Source of the DNA: an uncultured Clostridia bacterium | GTDB lineage: Bacteria; Bacillota; Clostridia; Oscillospirales; Oscillospiraceae | Direction: 5' to 3' | Assembly (NCBI GenBank): GCA_937915065.1 | Contig: CALDMR010000182.1 | Span: 1-18,228 of the forward strand | DNA length: 18,228 nt | Shown: positions 1 to 7,438 of the stretch, in pieces | How positions within the stretch are numbered: position 1 is the stretch's first letter | Layout of the letters: each line of letters opens with the position of its first letter | Notes under the pieces: generated by a model | Seen by the model: only the letters and a program-made list of their open reading frames with translations | Database searches by the model: none | Told to the model about the DNA's origin: nothing | Program-made: the position numbers and the translations under genes

Positions 1-224
1 AAAACATGTACTATGCCAGGGAGCTGCTCCGCGGGCATGGCATTGATACCACGGCAAACATCGCCGTGGTCACGGCGAACTACCATCTGTACCGCGCCTC
101 TCTTTATTGGGAAACGCCGGGCATGGTGCCCGTGGCCGCCCATATGCCCCGAAGCTATTGGCTTTTGGATGCAAACTATTATATCCGTGAGGCATTTGCC
201 GTTGCGGCATTTTATATTCTGTAA
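1..224 (+). CDS. DUF218/YdcF-family protein, C-terminal part only
   Basis: The reading frame is open from the left edge to a TAA at 222-224, so only about the last 73 residues are present. It reads N-MYYARELL, then VVTANYHLYRA and a final hydrophobic stretch ending in AVAAFYIL. In the DUF218 (SanA/YdcF/ElyC) family the last conserved blocks are an Asn-containing helix (T.eNa.yar.ll) followed by VVT..fH..RA, and both are visible here. These are usually membrane-associated proteins linked to cell-envelope metabolism, with poorly defined chemistry. An in-frame ATG at 6-8 exists but has no ribosome binding site and falls inside the domain, so the true start lies outside the window. A strong RBS for the next gene follows the stop within 15 bases, suggesting co-transcription. 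Confidence 0.75.
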   Translation, partial: NMYYARELLRGHGIDTTANIAVVTANYHLYRASLYWETPGMVPVAAHMPRSYWLLDANYYIREAFAVAAFYIL

Positions 225-238
225 CAGGAGGGAATCCC

Positions 239-730
239 ATGAAGAAAATCCTATGTCTGTACTATTCCCGCACCGGTAATACTGGCGAGGCGATGAAAAA
301 GATCGCCGATCTGCTGGATGCAGAATTGGTGGAGATCACCGACGGCAAGGCGCGCAAAGGTATTTTGGGCTTTTTGGCTTCCGGGCTCGACGCTATGAAA
401 AAATTACCGGAGGAGCTGCAGCCCGTCGAAACAGAGGGGGATCTGGAGGCCTATGAGCATATTATTCTGGGAACCCCCGTGTGGGCGGGGCGGTGCAGCA
501 GCATTATGCGGAGCTTTCTGATGAAGAGCGGCGCGCAGCTGTGTCCGCAGGTGTCCTATGTCATTACGCATATGGGCGATTCCCCCTATGAGCAGGTTTA
601 CACGCAGATGGATCGCTATTTGTCCCAGCCCCACACCTTTGCCCTTTCCCTGCAGCCCAAGGCTGAGGATTACCACCAGAAACTGTATGATTTTGTCCGC
701 CTGTTTGATGATGCCGGCGCGGCAGAGTAA
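239..730 (+). CDS. Flavodoxin-like protein
   Basis: This 163-residue protein begins MKKILCLYYSRTGNT. That is the flavodoxin phosphate-binding loop (beta strand, then S/T-x-T/S-G-N-T), which binds the FMN phosphate. A second block, IILGTPVWAGRCSSIMRSFL at about residues 78-97, matches the G.PvW.g...p...F segment that packs around the isoalloxazine ring. The length fits a single-domain flavodoxin. The family carries out low-potential electron transfer or quinone/NADPH-type reductions in the cytoplasm, but the partner here is unknown. The start is supported by CAGGAGGG at 225-232 seven bases upstream. It sits between a DUF218 gene and prfA on the same strand, which gives no functional hint. Confidence 0.85.
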   Translation: MKKILCLYYSRTGNTGEAMKKIADLLDAELVEITDGKARKGILGFLASGLDAMKKLPEELQPVETEGDLEAYEHIILGTPVWAGRCSSIMRSFLMKSGAQLCPQVSYVITHMGDSPYEQVYTQMDRYLSQPHTFALSLQPKAEDYHQKLYDFVRLFDDAGAAE

Positions 731-766
731 CATGTGCCGGAAAGGGCGCTGACAGGAGGGAGCGGC

Positions 767-1837
767 ATGGAGGAAAAGCTCAGGCAGCTGGAGCGGCGTT
801 TTGAGGCGATCGAGGCCCAGCTTATGGATGGCGCTGTGTACAGCGACATGGAAAAATACCGAACGCTCAGCCGGGAGCAAAAGGAGCTTGCGCCGGTGGT
901 GGAAGCCTGGCGGCGCCTGATGGTGCGGCGGGAGGATCTGGCGGCGGCGCTGGAACTGGCGGGCGATCCGGATTTTAAGGACAGTGCTCAGCAGGAGATC
1001 GCCCTGGCCAAGGAGGACATTGCCCGGCTGGAGGAAGAACTCAAGGTGCTCCTGCTGCCCAAGGACCCCAACGATGGGAAAAATGTGATACTGGAGCTGC
1101 GCTCCGGCACCGGCGGGGAAGAAGCGGCGCTGTTTGCCCATTCACTTTTGCGGATGTACACCATGTATGCCGAAAGCAAAGGCTGGCGGGTGGAAGTGAT
1201 CGGCTGCAATGAAACGGAGCTGGGCGGCGTGAAGGAAGCCGTGCTGATGATCGAAGGGGAAGGGGCCTATTCCCGTTTGAAATTTGAAAGCGGCGTTCAC
1301 CGGGTTCAGCGGGTGCCGGTAACGGAGTCCTCCGGCCGGATCCAGACGTCGGCTGCCACGGTGGCGGTGCTGCCGGAGGCGGAGGCGGTGGATGTGAATC
1401 TGGATGCCAAGGATCTGCAGATCGATACCTTCCGCTCTTCCGGCGCCGGCGGTCAGCATGTGAATAAAACGGAATCTGCCATCCGCATCACCCACCTGCC
1501 CACGGGGCTGGTGGTGGAGTGCCAGGATGAGCGCAGCCAGTATAAAAACAAGGATCGGGCCATGAAGATCCTGGCTTCCCGGCTGCTGGATCTGGAGGAG
1601 CAAAAGCAGCACGGTGAGATCGCTGCCCAGCGCCGCAGCCAAGTGGGCAGCGGCGACCGCAGCGAGCGCATCCGCACCTATAATTTCCCCCAAGGGCGGG
1701 TGACGGATCACCGCATTGGATTGACACTCTATCAGATCGACGCCGTCATGGACGGCGCTCTGGATGAAATCATCGACGCGCTGGTGACGGCAGACCGGGC
1801 AGAAGCTCTGAAAAATGGAGCTGCGGCCCAGATATGA
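767..1837 (+). CDS. prfA: Peptide chain release factor 1
   Basis: Release factor 1 recognises UAA and UAG in the ribosomal A site and triggers hydrolysis of the peptidyl-tRNA ester. The 356-residue product has the family length. An N-terminal helical domain is followed by LRSGTGGEEAALFA (about 111-124), the anticodon-like tripeptide PVT (184-186, the P-x-T signature of RF1 as opposed to SPF of RF2), and the catalytic GGQ (228-230) in SSGAGGQHVNKTESA. I chose the ATG at 767 because AGGAGGG lies at 754-760; an upstream GTG-type start at 734 would add an unconserved leader. One deviation stands out: the block normally written GRIHTS reads GRIQTS, putting Gln at residue 193. The methyltransferase gene prmC, often next to prfA, is absent; tsaC follows directly. 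Confidence 0.97.
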   Translation: MEEKLRQLERRFEAIEAQLMDGAVYSDMEKYRTLSREQKELAPVVEAWRRLMVRREDLAAALELAGDPDFKDSAQQEIALAKEDIARLEEELKVLLLPKDPNDGKNVILELRSGTGGEEAALFAHSLLRMYTMYAESKGWRVEVIGCNETELGGVKEAVLMIEGEGAYSRLKFESGVHRVQRVPVTESSGRIQTSAATVAVLPEAEAVDVNLDAKDLQIDTFRSSGAGGQHVNKTESAIRITHLPTGLVVECQDERSQYKNKDRAMKILASRLLDLEEQKQHGEIAAQRRSQVGSGDRSERIRTYNFPQGRVTDHRIGLTLYQIDAVMDGALDEIIDALVTADRAEALKNGAAAQI

Positions 1838-1874
1838 CGCCCTCCGGCGAATCTCAAACAAAGAAGGGAACAGT

Positions 1875-2903
1875 GTGAAAACACAGTATTTGACACAGCG
1901 GGAGATCGCACAGGCGGCCCAGATCCTCCGCTCCGGCGGCCTGGTGGGTCTGCCCACGGAAACGGTGTACGGCTTGGGCGCCAATGGCTTGGACGCTGCG
2001 GCGGTGGAGCGCATTTTCGAGGCGAAGGGCCGCCCCCAAGACAATCCGCTGATTTTGCATATTCCGGAGGCGGGCTGGCTGGATCGTTACTGCGAAGAGG
2101 TGCCGGAGCTGGCCCGCCGTTTGGCGGAGCGGTTTTGGCCGGGGCCGCTGACGATGATCCTGAAGCGCAAGGCCCTGGTGCCGGATGTGACCACGGGGGG
2201 ATTGGATACCGTCGGCATGCGCTGCCCGCGCCATCCTGTGACTTTGGCCATCATTGCGGCGGCAGATGTGCCGATTGCGGCCCCCAGCGCCAATACCTCC
2301 GGCCGCCCCAGCTGCACGACGGCAGCGGATGTGGCTGAGGATATGGACGGCAGGATCGATGCCATTGTGGACGGCGGCCCGTGTTGCGTGGGGGTGGAAT
2401 CCACCATTGTGGATCTGACGGGAGAGCGGCCCCGCCTGCTGCGGCCCGGCGGGCTGCCGTTGGAGGCGCTGGAGGAAGTGTGCGGCAAAATCGAGGTGGA
2501 TAAAGCCGTGACACAGCTGCTGGCCCCCGGGGAGCAGCCCAAGGCGCCGGGTATGAAATACCGCCACTATGCGCCCAAAGCGCCGGTCACCGTGGTGACC
2601 GGCGACGCAGAACGGGCGGCAGACTATATCCTGGAGCATATCCGGCCCGGCGGCGGCGTGATCTGTTTCGATGAATTTGCGCCGCTGTTTGCGGGCTATA
2701 CCATTGAAAAACTGGGCAGTGTGTTTGATAGGGACGCCCAGGCCCGGCATGTTTTTGATGCGCTGCGGGCCTTTGACAGCACGGAAGCGGCGGAGATCTG
2801 GGCCCAGTGTCCAGACAGTACGGGCCTGGGACTGGCTGTGGCCAACCGGCTTCAGAAAGCGGCGGGATTTCATGTGATCGATGCCGGCGGAGAGGGGTTC
2901 TGA
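1875..2903 (+). CDS. tsaC: Sua5/YwlC-type threonylcarbamoyl-AMP synthase
   Basis: The enzyme makes threonylcarbamoyl-AMP from threonine, bicarbonate and ATP, the first step of the t6A37 modification of ANN-decoding tRNAs. The YrdC domain is complete: GGLVGLPTETVYGLGAN (about 21-37), KGRPQDNPLILH (51-62), PSANTSGRPS (137-146) and GVESTIVDLT (173-182). The interdomain linker motif APGMKYRHYAPKAPV (about 224-238) and a C-terminal Sua5 domain follow, so this is the long form (342 residues, like B. subtilis YwlC). I placed the start at the GTG at 1875, with a purine-rich RBS (AAGAAGGGA, 1861-1869). The alternative ATG at 1815 would overlap the end of prfA by 23 bases and add residues the family lacks. 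Two bases separate its stop from coaE, so translation is probably coupled. Confidence 0.95.
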   Translation: MKTQYLTQREIAQAAQILRSGGLVGLPTETVYGLGANGLDAAAVERIFEAKGRPQDNPLILHIPEAGWLDRYCEEVPELARRLAERFWPGPLTMILKRKALVPDVTTGGLDTVGMRCPRHPVTLAIIAAADVPIAAPSANTSGRPSCTTAADVAEDMDGRIDAIVDGGPCCVGVESTIVDLTGERPRLLRPGGLPLEALEEVCGKIEVDKAVTQLLAPGEQPKAPGMKYRHYAPKAPVTVVTGDAERAADYILEHIRPGGGVICFDEFAPLFAGYTIEKLGSVFDRDAQARHVFDALRAFDSTEAAEIWAQCPDSTGLGLAVANRLQKAAGFHVIDAGGEGF

Positions 2904-2905
2904 AA

Positions 2906-3550
2906 ATGATTGTATTCGGGATTACCGGCGGCACCGGGGCCGGAAAGACCAGCGCTTTGCGGGTGCTGGAAGGGTTGGGCGCATATCTGATCGATTGCGA
3001 CGCATTATATTATGAGATGCTCCGGCCGGGCACGGCGCTGCACACCGCCATCGGCGATGCCTTTGGCCGGGAAGTGTTCGATCCCGCCGGCAGGCTGGAT
3101 CGGCAGCAGCTGGGCAACCGGGTGTTTACCCACCCCGGGGAACTGCAAAAGCTCAACGGCATCATATACCGCCATCTGGGCGAGGAGATGGAGCTGCGCA
3201 TTGCCGGACAGCGGGCAGCCGGAGCGCGCTGCGCGGCAGTGGATGGGATCAATATGATCCAGGCCCGCCAGGCGGGCTTTTTCGCCTGCGACTGCATGGT
3301 GGGCGTGGTGGCGCCGGAAAAGCTGCGCCTGCGGCGCATTATGGCGCGGGATCATATCAGCGAAGAATATGCCCAAAAGCGCATCGATGCCCAGCAGAGC
3401 AATGATTTTTATCTGGAACACTGTGATGCGGTCCTGGAAAACAGATACGAAAGTCCGGCCCTGTTTGAAGAGGCGGCCCAAGTGTTTTTCCAGGATTTGC
3501 TGAGGATCTGTGAAAAGGAGAAAGAAAACCATGGAAAAGAGAAAGCATGA
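2906..3550 (+). CDS. coaE: Dephospho-CoA kinase (divergent)
   Basis: CoaE phosphorylates the 3'-hydroxyl of dephospho-CoA, the last step of coenzyme A synthesis. The 214-residue protein starts with a P-loop, GGTGAGKT (residues 8-15), followed by LIDCDALYYEML, which corresponds to the D-x-D substrate segment. Next come GREVFDPAGRLDRQQLGNRVF and the lid-like block RRIMARDHISEEYAQKRIDAQQ. The usual D-x-P-L-L-F-E segment is replaced by VDGINMIQA near residues 113-121, so the CoA-site loop is atypical while the kinase core is clear. GAGAGGGG just upstream of 2906 supports the start, and the frame continues for 20 bases past the start of the next gene. The cytoplasmic, housekeeping setting fits. 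Confidence 0.88.
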   Translation: MIVFGITGGTGAGKTSALRVLEGLGAYLIDCDALYYEMLRPGTALHTAIGDAFGREVFDPAGRLDRQQLGNRVFTHPGELQKLNGIIYRHLGEEMELRIAGQRAAGARCAAVDGINMIQARQAGFFACDCMVGVVAPEKLRLRRIMARDHISEEYAQKRIDAQQSNDFYLEHCDAVLENRYESPALFEEAAQVFFQDLLRICEKEKENHGKEKA

Positions 3551-4922
3551 GGCAGAGGCGCTGCTGTATGCGCCGGAAAACGGCTGCCTGCGCATCAGCG
3601 GGGCGGAAGCGGAGGCGTGCGAAGCCTACTGCAAAGAGTACAAGCGGTTTTTGGACGCCGGAAAAACCGAGCGCGAATGCGTGGCGGAGGCCGTGGCCCA
3701 GGCAGAGCGGGCGGGATTCCGCCCCTATGTGCGGGGCGAGCGGCTGAAAGCCGGCGATAAGATTTACCGGGTGAACCGCGGCAAGGCGGCGTTTCTGGCG
3801 GTGATCGGCAGCGAAAGCCTGGAAAAGGGCGTGCAGATCGCCGGCGCCCATATCGATTCCCCCAGGCTGGATCTGAAGCCCACGCCCCTGTATGAAGACA
3901 GTGAATTGGCCTATCTGAAAACCCACTATTACGGCGGTATCCGCAAGTATCAGTGGGTGGCCGTGCCCCTGGAACTGCACGGCGTGGGGGCGCTGAAGAG
4001 CGGTGAAACGGTGGAGGTGCGCATTGGCTGCGATCCGGAAGATCCCCGCCTGGTGATCGAGGATCTGCTGCCCCACCTGGGCGTGGAGCAGAGCAAAAAG
4101 CCTTTGGGCGAGGCGATCCCCGCAGAAACGCTGAATATTCTGGTGGGCAGCCAGCCCCTGGAGGACGTGGAAAAGGATGCCGTGAAGCTGCGGGTGCTGA
4201 CGATCCTGCACGAAAAATACGGCATCTGCGAGGAGGATTTGATTTCTGCGGAACTGTGCGCGGTGCCGGCCTACCGTGCCGTGGACATCGGCCTGGATCG
4301 CAGCATGATCGGCGCTTACGGCCAGGATGACCGCGTGTGTGCCTATGCGGCGCTGCGGGCCATGCTGGAGGTGGAACAGCCGGAAAAAACCGCTGTATGC
4401 CTGCTGGTGGACAAGGAGGAGATCGGCTCTGTGGGTGTGTCCGGTATGCAGAGCGCGGCCTTTGATACCTTTATGGCAGATTTGTGCGCTTCCTGCGGCG
4501 GGGACAGAAATACCTGCTATGAAAACTCCTTCTGTCTGAGCGCCGATGTGACGGCGGCCTACGACCCGAACTTCTCCGAGGCCTATGAAAAGCGCAACAG
4601 TGCCCGGGTGAATTATGGCGTGGGCCTGTGCAAATATACCGGAGCCCGGGGCAAGAGCGAAGCGTCCGATGCGTCGGCCGAAGTGGTGGCCCGGGTGCGC
4701 CGCATGCTGGATGACGGCGGCGTCCTCTGGCAGATGGCGGAACTGGGCAAGGTGGATTACGGCGGGGGCGGCACCATCGCCCAGTATATGGCCAACCGCA
4801 ATATCGACACCCTGGATGCGGGCGTGCCGGTGCTGGCCATGCATGCGCCCTTTGAAACCGTGTCCAAACTGGACTGCTATATGACCTATAAAGCCATGCG
4901 GGCTTTATATGCGGAAAAGTAA
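3531..4922 (+). CDS. apeB: M18-family aminopeptidase
   Basis: This is a 463-residue cytoplasmic metallo-aminopeptidase of the M18 family (aspartyl aminopeptidase/ApeB-like), dinuclear and normally a large oligomer. The expected metal ligands and catalytic residues are visible in order: H107 in AGAHIDSPRLDLKP, D266 in YGQDDRVCA, E296/E297 in DKEEIGSVG, D339 in SADVTAAYDP, and H438 in AMHAPFETVS. Length and motif spacing match full-length members. I chose the ATG at 3531, preceded by AAAGGAG at 3514-3520, over a GTG at 3510 that has no RBS. It overlaps the end of coaE by 20 bases, so it is the last gene of that cluster. A strong hairpin follows the stop. Confidence 0.93.
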   Translation: MEKRKHEAEALLYAPENGCLRISGAEAEACEAYCKEYKRFLDAGKTERECVAEAVAQAERAGFRPYVRGERLKAGDKIYRVNRGKAAFLAVIGSESLEKGVQIAGAHIDSPRLDLKPTPLYEDSELAYLKTHYYGGIRKYQWVAVPLELHGVGALKSGETVEVRIGCDPEDPRLVIEDLLPHLGVEQSKKPLGEAIPAETLNILVGSQPLEDVEKDAVKLRVLTILHEKYGICEEDLISAELCAVPAYRAVDIGLDRSMIGAYGQDDRVCAYAALRAMLEVEQPEKTAVCLLVDKEEIGSVGVSGMQSAAFDTFMADLCASCGGDRNTCYENSFCLSADVTAAYDPNFSEAYEKRNSARVNYGVGLCKYTGARGKSEASDASAEVVARVRRMLDDGGVLWQMAELGKVDYGGGGTIAQYMANRNIDTLDAGVPVLAMHAPFETVSKLDCYMTYKAMRALYAEK

Positions 4923-4963
4923 AAAAAGATCGGCGGGCCGCTCCTTTGGGGGAGCGGCCCGCC
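4921..4963 (-). terminator. Intrinsic terminator between convergent genes
   Basis: A perfect 13-bp stem (4932-4944 with 4951-4963) encloses a 6-base loop. Read on the minus strand, the stem is followed by GATC and then seven T residues (4927-4921), a classic terminator for the XRE mini-operon. On the plus strand the hairpin comes 9 bases after the aminopeptidase stop but lacks a good T run, so it is better for minus-strand transcripts and perhaps weakly bidirectional. Confidence 0.85.
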
Positions 4964-4977
4964 TGTATTCTAAAAGG

Positions 4978-5166
4978 TCAGGGAGTAAACAGTTCGTCCA
5001 CGGTGGTACCCAGTTCGTTGGCCAGGGCAAAGGCCAGGGCCAGGGTGGGATCATATTTGTTGTTTTCGATGGCGTTGATGGTCTGGCGCGATACGCCGCA
5101 GCGCTTGGCCAGTTCTTCCTGGGAAAGCCCCTGCTGCTTTCTTTTCTCGCGGATGGTATTTTTCAT
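4978..5166 (-). CDS. Small XRE/Cro-type transcriptional regulator
   Basis: A 62-residue single-domain helix-turn-helix protein. It reads IREKRKQQGLSQEELAKRCG, then VSRQTINAIENNKYDPTLAL, a textbook Cro/CI-type HTH with the turn at about 23-27, followed by a short dimerisation helix ending in VDELF. It is the compact YozG/immunity-repressor-like type with no sensory domain. The start is the ATG at 5166-5164, one base after the TGA of the upstream membrane-protein gene (TGATATG), with GGTGG inside that gene's last codons as a weak RBS, so translation is coupled. It probably represses its own operon through the large inverted repeat upstream (5481-5551). This is inferred from position and symmetry. 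Confidence 0.9.
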   Translation of the reverse strand: MKNTIREKRKQQGLSQEELAKRCGVSRQTINAIENNKYDPTLALAFALANELGTTVDELFTP

Positions 5167-5167
5167 A

Positions 5168-5464
5168 TCAGCCACCGTGCTTTTGCTTTTGATACAAAAG
5201 CGTTATGAAATACAGGATAGAGATGACGCTGAGCATGGTGAAGGGGTTGACGGCCTGATAGCCGCGGACGAAGTTTTCGATGACTTTCAGGAACAGCCAG
5301 CCAACCACCACAGCGAAGGTGTAGGTGCATGTTTTCCATAGAATGATCATTTTTCGTTCGTCTCCCGGCTTGACCAGCGAAATGAACATGGCAACATCCA
5401 GGATGCAGATCGCCAGGATCAGAATCAGAAAAAGAACAGCACCGATTGAAAATGTACCTTCCAT
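5168..5464 (-). CDS. Small membrane protein paired with XRE regulator
   Basis: A 98-residue hydrophobic protein with three likely transmembrane segments: residues about 8-31 (AVLFLILILAICILDVAMFI), 42-63 (TYTFAVVVGWLFL) and 76-90 (MLSVISILYFITLLY). A charged turn, KPGDERK, separates the first two. I do not recognise a named family. The start is the ATG at 5464, with a strong AGAAGGAGG (5480-5472) upstream; a more distant in-frame start at 5503 lies inside the operator and is unlikely. It is first in a two-gene operon with an XRE regulator. Membrane-protein/XRE pairs of this kind are common in Firmicutes and may sense envelope state, but no function can be assigned. Confidence 0.8.
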   Translation of the reverse strand: MEGTFSIGAVLFLILILAICILDVAMFISLVKPGDERKMIILWKTCTYTFAVVVGWLFLKVIENFVRGYQAVNPFTMLSVISILYFITLLYQKQKHGG

Positions 5465-5480
5465 AAAAAAACCTCCTTCT

Positions 5481-5551
5481 AAAATGTAAAAAACTTTTGA
5501 CAATTTCAGTATACACGGACGCAGAAAAATGTCAAGAGTTTTTTACATTTT
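5481..5551 (-). promoter_or_regulatory. Promoter with two opposed operator copies
   Basis: On the minus strand a -35 TTGACA (5535-5530) and a -10 TATACT (5513-5508) are 16 bases apart, a near-consensus sigma-A promoter for the membrane-protein/XRE operon. Two copies of a 21-base element face each other, at 5481-5501 and 5531-5551, differing at one position. One covers the -35 and the other lies just past the expected start of transcription. Each copy is itself an imperfect palindrome (TGTAAAAAA...TTGACA). This is the arrangement expected for dimeric repressors binding both sides of a promoter, most simply the XRE protein of the operon. Confidence 0.85.
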
Positions 5552-5601
5552 GCGTGAAGAAATCGGAAAGGGCGAAAAGAGTTTCTTTCCGGAGGATCAT
5601 A

Positions 5602-5610
5602 TGATATAAT
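5602..5610 (+). promoter_or_regulatory. Extended -10 promoter for the kinase gene
   Basis: TGATATAAT forms an extended -10 box (TG-n-TATAAT), with a second TATAAT-like match at 5613-5618. No convincing -35 lies 16-18 bases upstream, which is common for extended -10 promoters. It is about 55 bases upstream of the uridine-kinase-like gene, in an AT-rich gap that contrasts with the GC-rich coding regions. Confidence 0.6.
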
Positions 5611-5666
5611 TTTATAATTACATCTGTTTTATAGAGTACAGACAAAACCTAAAAAGGAGAAACGAT

Positions 5667-6569
5667 ATGAATCTGGTCAATTCTCAAAATTTATTTACCA
5701 TCGTGCAGCGGCTGACCATTCTGGGAAAAGATAGATTTGTGGAAGAGGAAGAAGGCCGGTATATGCGTCAAATCGATGCGCTGGCCCGGGAGATCCTTGA
5801 GAATAACGTGAAAATGGTGCTTTTGGCCGGCCCCTCCGGCAGCGGAAAGACTACAACGGCCCACAACCTGCGCAAATGTTTGATGCAGCGCCTCAAGGGG
5901 GTGGACCGGTATGTGTACTGCCTGTCTATGGACGACTGGTATATGTCCGGAGACCGGTATGTTATGCCTGTGGATGAAGAGGGTAATCCTGATTATGAAT
6001 CGCCGGAATGCCTGGATATTCCCCGGCTCAATCAGGATCTGGACGATTTGTTTGCCGGCCGGGAAGTCAGCATCCCCTGCTATAACTTTATTACCCGCCG
6101 CAGCCTGGACAGCGGCGCGCGCTTTACGCTTCAGCCGGGGGATGTGGTGATTATGGAGGGGCTGCATGCCCTGAACCCGATCATACGCTTTCCGGAAGAC
6201 CCGGAAAACTGTCTGCGCGTGTATGTCTCCCCGGCGGATGTGGTGGTGGATGAAAAGGATGGCGAACTGCTGGATAACCAGTTTATCCGCCTGTGCCGCC
6301 GGATTTACCGCGACCGCGATCAGCGGGGCAGCACCGAGGAAGAAACGCTGGCTAAGGCCAAGAGCGTTGACCGGGGAGAGCGGCTGTATATTGTGCCGTT
6401 TTTGAAAAATGTGGGCGTTTGGCGCATCGATACGCTGCTGGGATATGAACTGTTTATCCATCGCAGGGAGCTGCAGAATATGAAAGAACTGAAGGTGATC
6501 CCCCTGTCCAAGATCAGCCGCTTTGATATTCCGGAGGGGTCTGTCCTGCGGGAATTCTACCGGGTGTGA
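5667..6569 (+). CDS. Uridine-kinase-like P-loop nucleoside kinase
   Basis: A 300-residue member of the uridine kinase/phosphoribulokinase superfamily. The P-loop GPSGSGKT is at 55-62, the SMDDWY block (87-92) corresponds to the substrate-binding S-x-D-D-F-Y of uridine kinases, DYESPECLD is at 109-117, PCYNF at 137-141, and the strand VIMEGLHALNP (161-171) matches the I.EG.hal.. block. Related clostridial nucleoside kinases are often about 550 residues, with TGS/ThrRS-like N-terminal domains. This one has only about 50 residues before the P-loop, so it is the short form. The start is set by AAAAAGGAG at 5651-5659. The likely reaction is ATP-dependent phosphorylation of a nucleoside such as uridine; the exact substrate is inferred. 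rlmA follows 10 bases after its stop. Confidence 0.88.
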   Translation: MNLVNSQNLFTIVQRLTILGKDRFVEEEEGRYMRQIDALAREILENNVKMVLLAGPSGSGKTTTAHNLRKCLMQRLKGVDRYVYCLSMDDWYMSGDRYVMPVDEEGNPDYESPECLDIPRLNQDLDDLFAGREVSIPCYNFITRRSLDSGARFTLQPGDVVIMEGLHALNPIIRFPEDPENCLRVYVSPADVVVDEKDGELLDNQFIRLCRRIYRDRDQRGSTEEETLAKAKSVDRGERLYIVPFLKNVGVWRIDTLLGYELFIHRRELQNMKELKVIPLSKISRFDIPEGSVLREFYRV

Positions 6570-6579
6570 GGGACGCGCG

Positions 6580-7401
6580 ATGCCGGAATTGCTTTGTCCC
6601 GTTTGCGGCCGGATTTTGGCCGGAACGGAAAAAACATACATATGCCCGGGGGGGCACAGCTTTGACCGGGGGAAGGGCGGCTATGTGAATTTGCTGATCT
6701 CCCGGCAGAGCGGCGCCCAGCACGGAGACGATAAGGAAATGGTGCGGGCCCGCCGGGCCTTTTTGGATACGGGGCGCTATGAGCCGCTGCAGCAGGCTTT
6801 GTGCCAGGCGGTGCTGCGCTATGCTCCGGGAGAAGTTGTGCACCTGGTGGATGCGGGCTGCGGCGAGTGTTATTATACTGCTGCCGTGGAACAGGCGCTG
6901 TTGGCGGCGGGCAAACAGCCCTCCATTGTGGGGGTGGATATTTCCAAGGATGCGCTGCGCTTCGGCGGAAAGCGGGGATCCCGCCTGTCGCTGGCGGTAG
7001 CCAGCGCTTACCGCATCCCGGTGGCCGATGCTTCCTGCGAGGTGGTGCTGAATGTATTTGCCCCCTTTGCCGGGGCAGAGTACTGCCGGATCCTGAAACC
7101 CGGCGGCGTGCTGCTGCATGTTTCGCCGGACGAGGAGCACCTGTGGGAGTTGAAACAGGCCGTGTACGAGCGGCCCTACCGCAATGACGCGGCAGTGCCG
7201 CAGCAGGAGGGGCTGGCCGTTCTTTCGGAAGAAAAGGTGGCCTATCCCCTCCATCTGGAAAGTCACGGGGAGATCGTGGATTTGTTCCGCATGACGCCCT
7301 ATGCCCATAAAACCAGCCCGGCGGACGCCGCCCGGCTGGATGCGCTGGAGGAACTGGATGTGGCGGCGGCGTTTATAGTGCGCACCTATCAAAAATCATA
7401 A
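6580..7401 (+). CDS. rlmA: RlmA-family 23S rRNA guanine-N1 methyltransferase
   Basis: RlmA-type enzymes methylate N1 of a guanine in helix 35 of 23S rRNA (G745 or G748), using S-adenosylmethionine. The 273-residue product has the family architecture. An N-terminal zinc site comes first (C6, C9, C22, H26 in CPVCG...CPGGHSFD), then the signature GDDKEMVRARRAFLD (about 49-63). A Rossmann methyltransferase domain follows, with motif I DAGCGECYYT (91-100), GVDISKDAL (118-126) and NVFAPF (158-163). I chose the ATG at 6580, which follows GTGAGGGA at 6565-6572; an upstream start at 6523 would lie inside the kinase gene and add unconserved residues. G748 methylation by the RlmAII branch affects tylosin susceptibility; which branch this belongs to is not clear from reading alone. 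Confidence 0.9.
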   Translation: MPELLCPVCGRILAGTEKTYICPGGHSFDRGKGGYVNLLISRQSGAQHGDDKEMVRARRAFLDTGRYEPLQQALCQAVLRYAPGEVVHLVDAGCGECYYTAAVEQALLAAGKQPSIVGVDISKDALRFGGKRGSRLSLAVASAYRIPVADASCEVVLNVFAPFAGAEYCRILKPGGVLLHVSPDEEHLWELKQAVYERPYRNDAAVPQQEGLAVLSEEKVAYPLHLESHGEIVDLFRMTPYAHKTSPADAARLDALEELDVAAAFIVRTYQKS

Positions 7402-7438
7402 GATACAGACTGCGCGAAATCGGGAAGGAGGCGTCAGC

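Noticed and set aside
3357..4844. A 495-codon open frame on the minus strand
   Set aside because: It is antisense to coaE and the M18 aminopeptidase, whose catalytic motifs are intact. It has no RBS and a His/Ala/Gln-rich shadow composition.
7402..7438. Possible fluoride riboswitch before the CLC gene
   Set aside because: Only 37 bases separate rlmA from the GTG start, and no crcB-motif core (GGNGAUGG, or the conserved 3' AUGACUCC region) is present.
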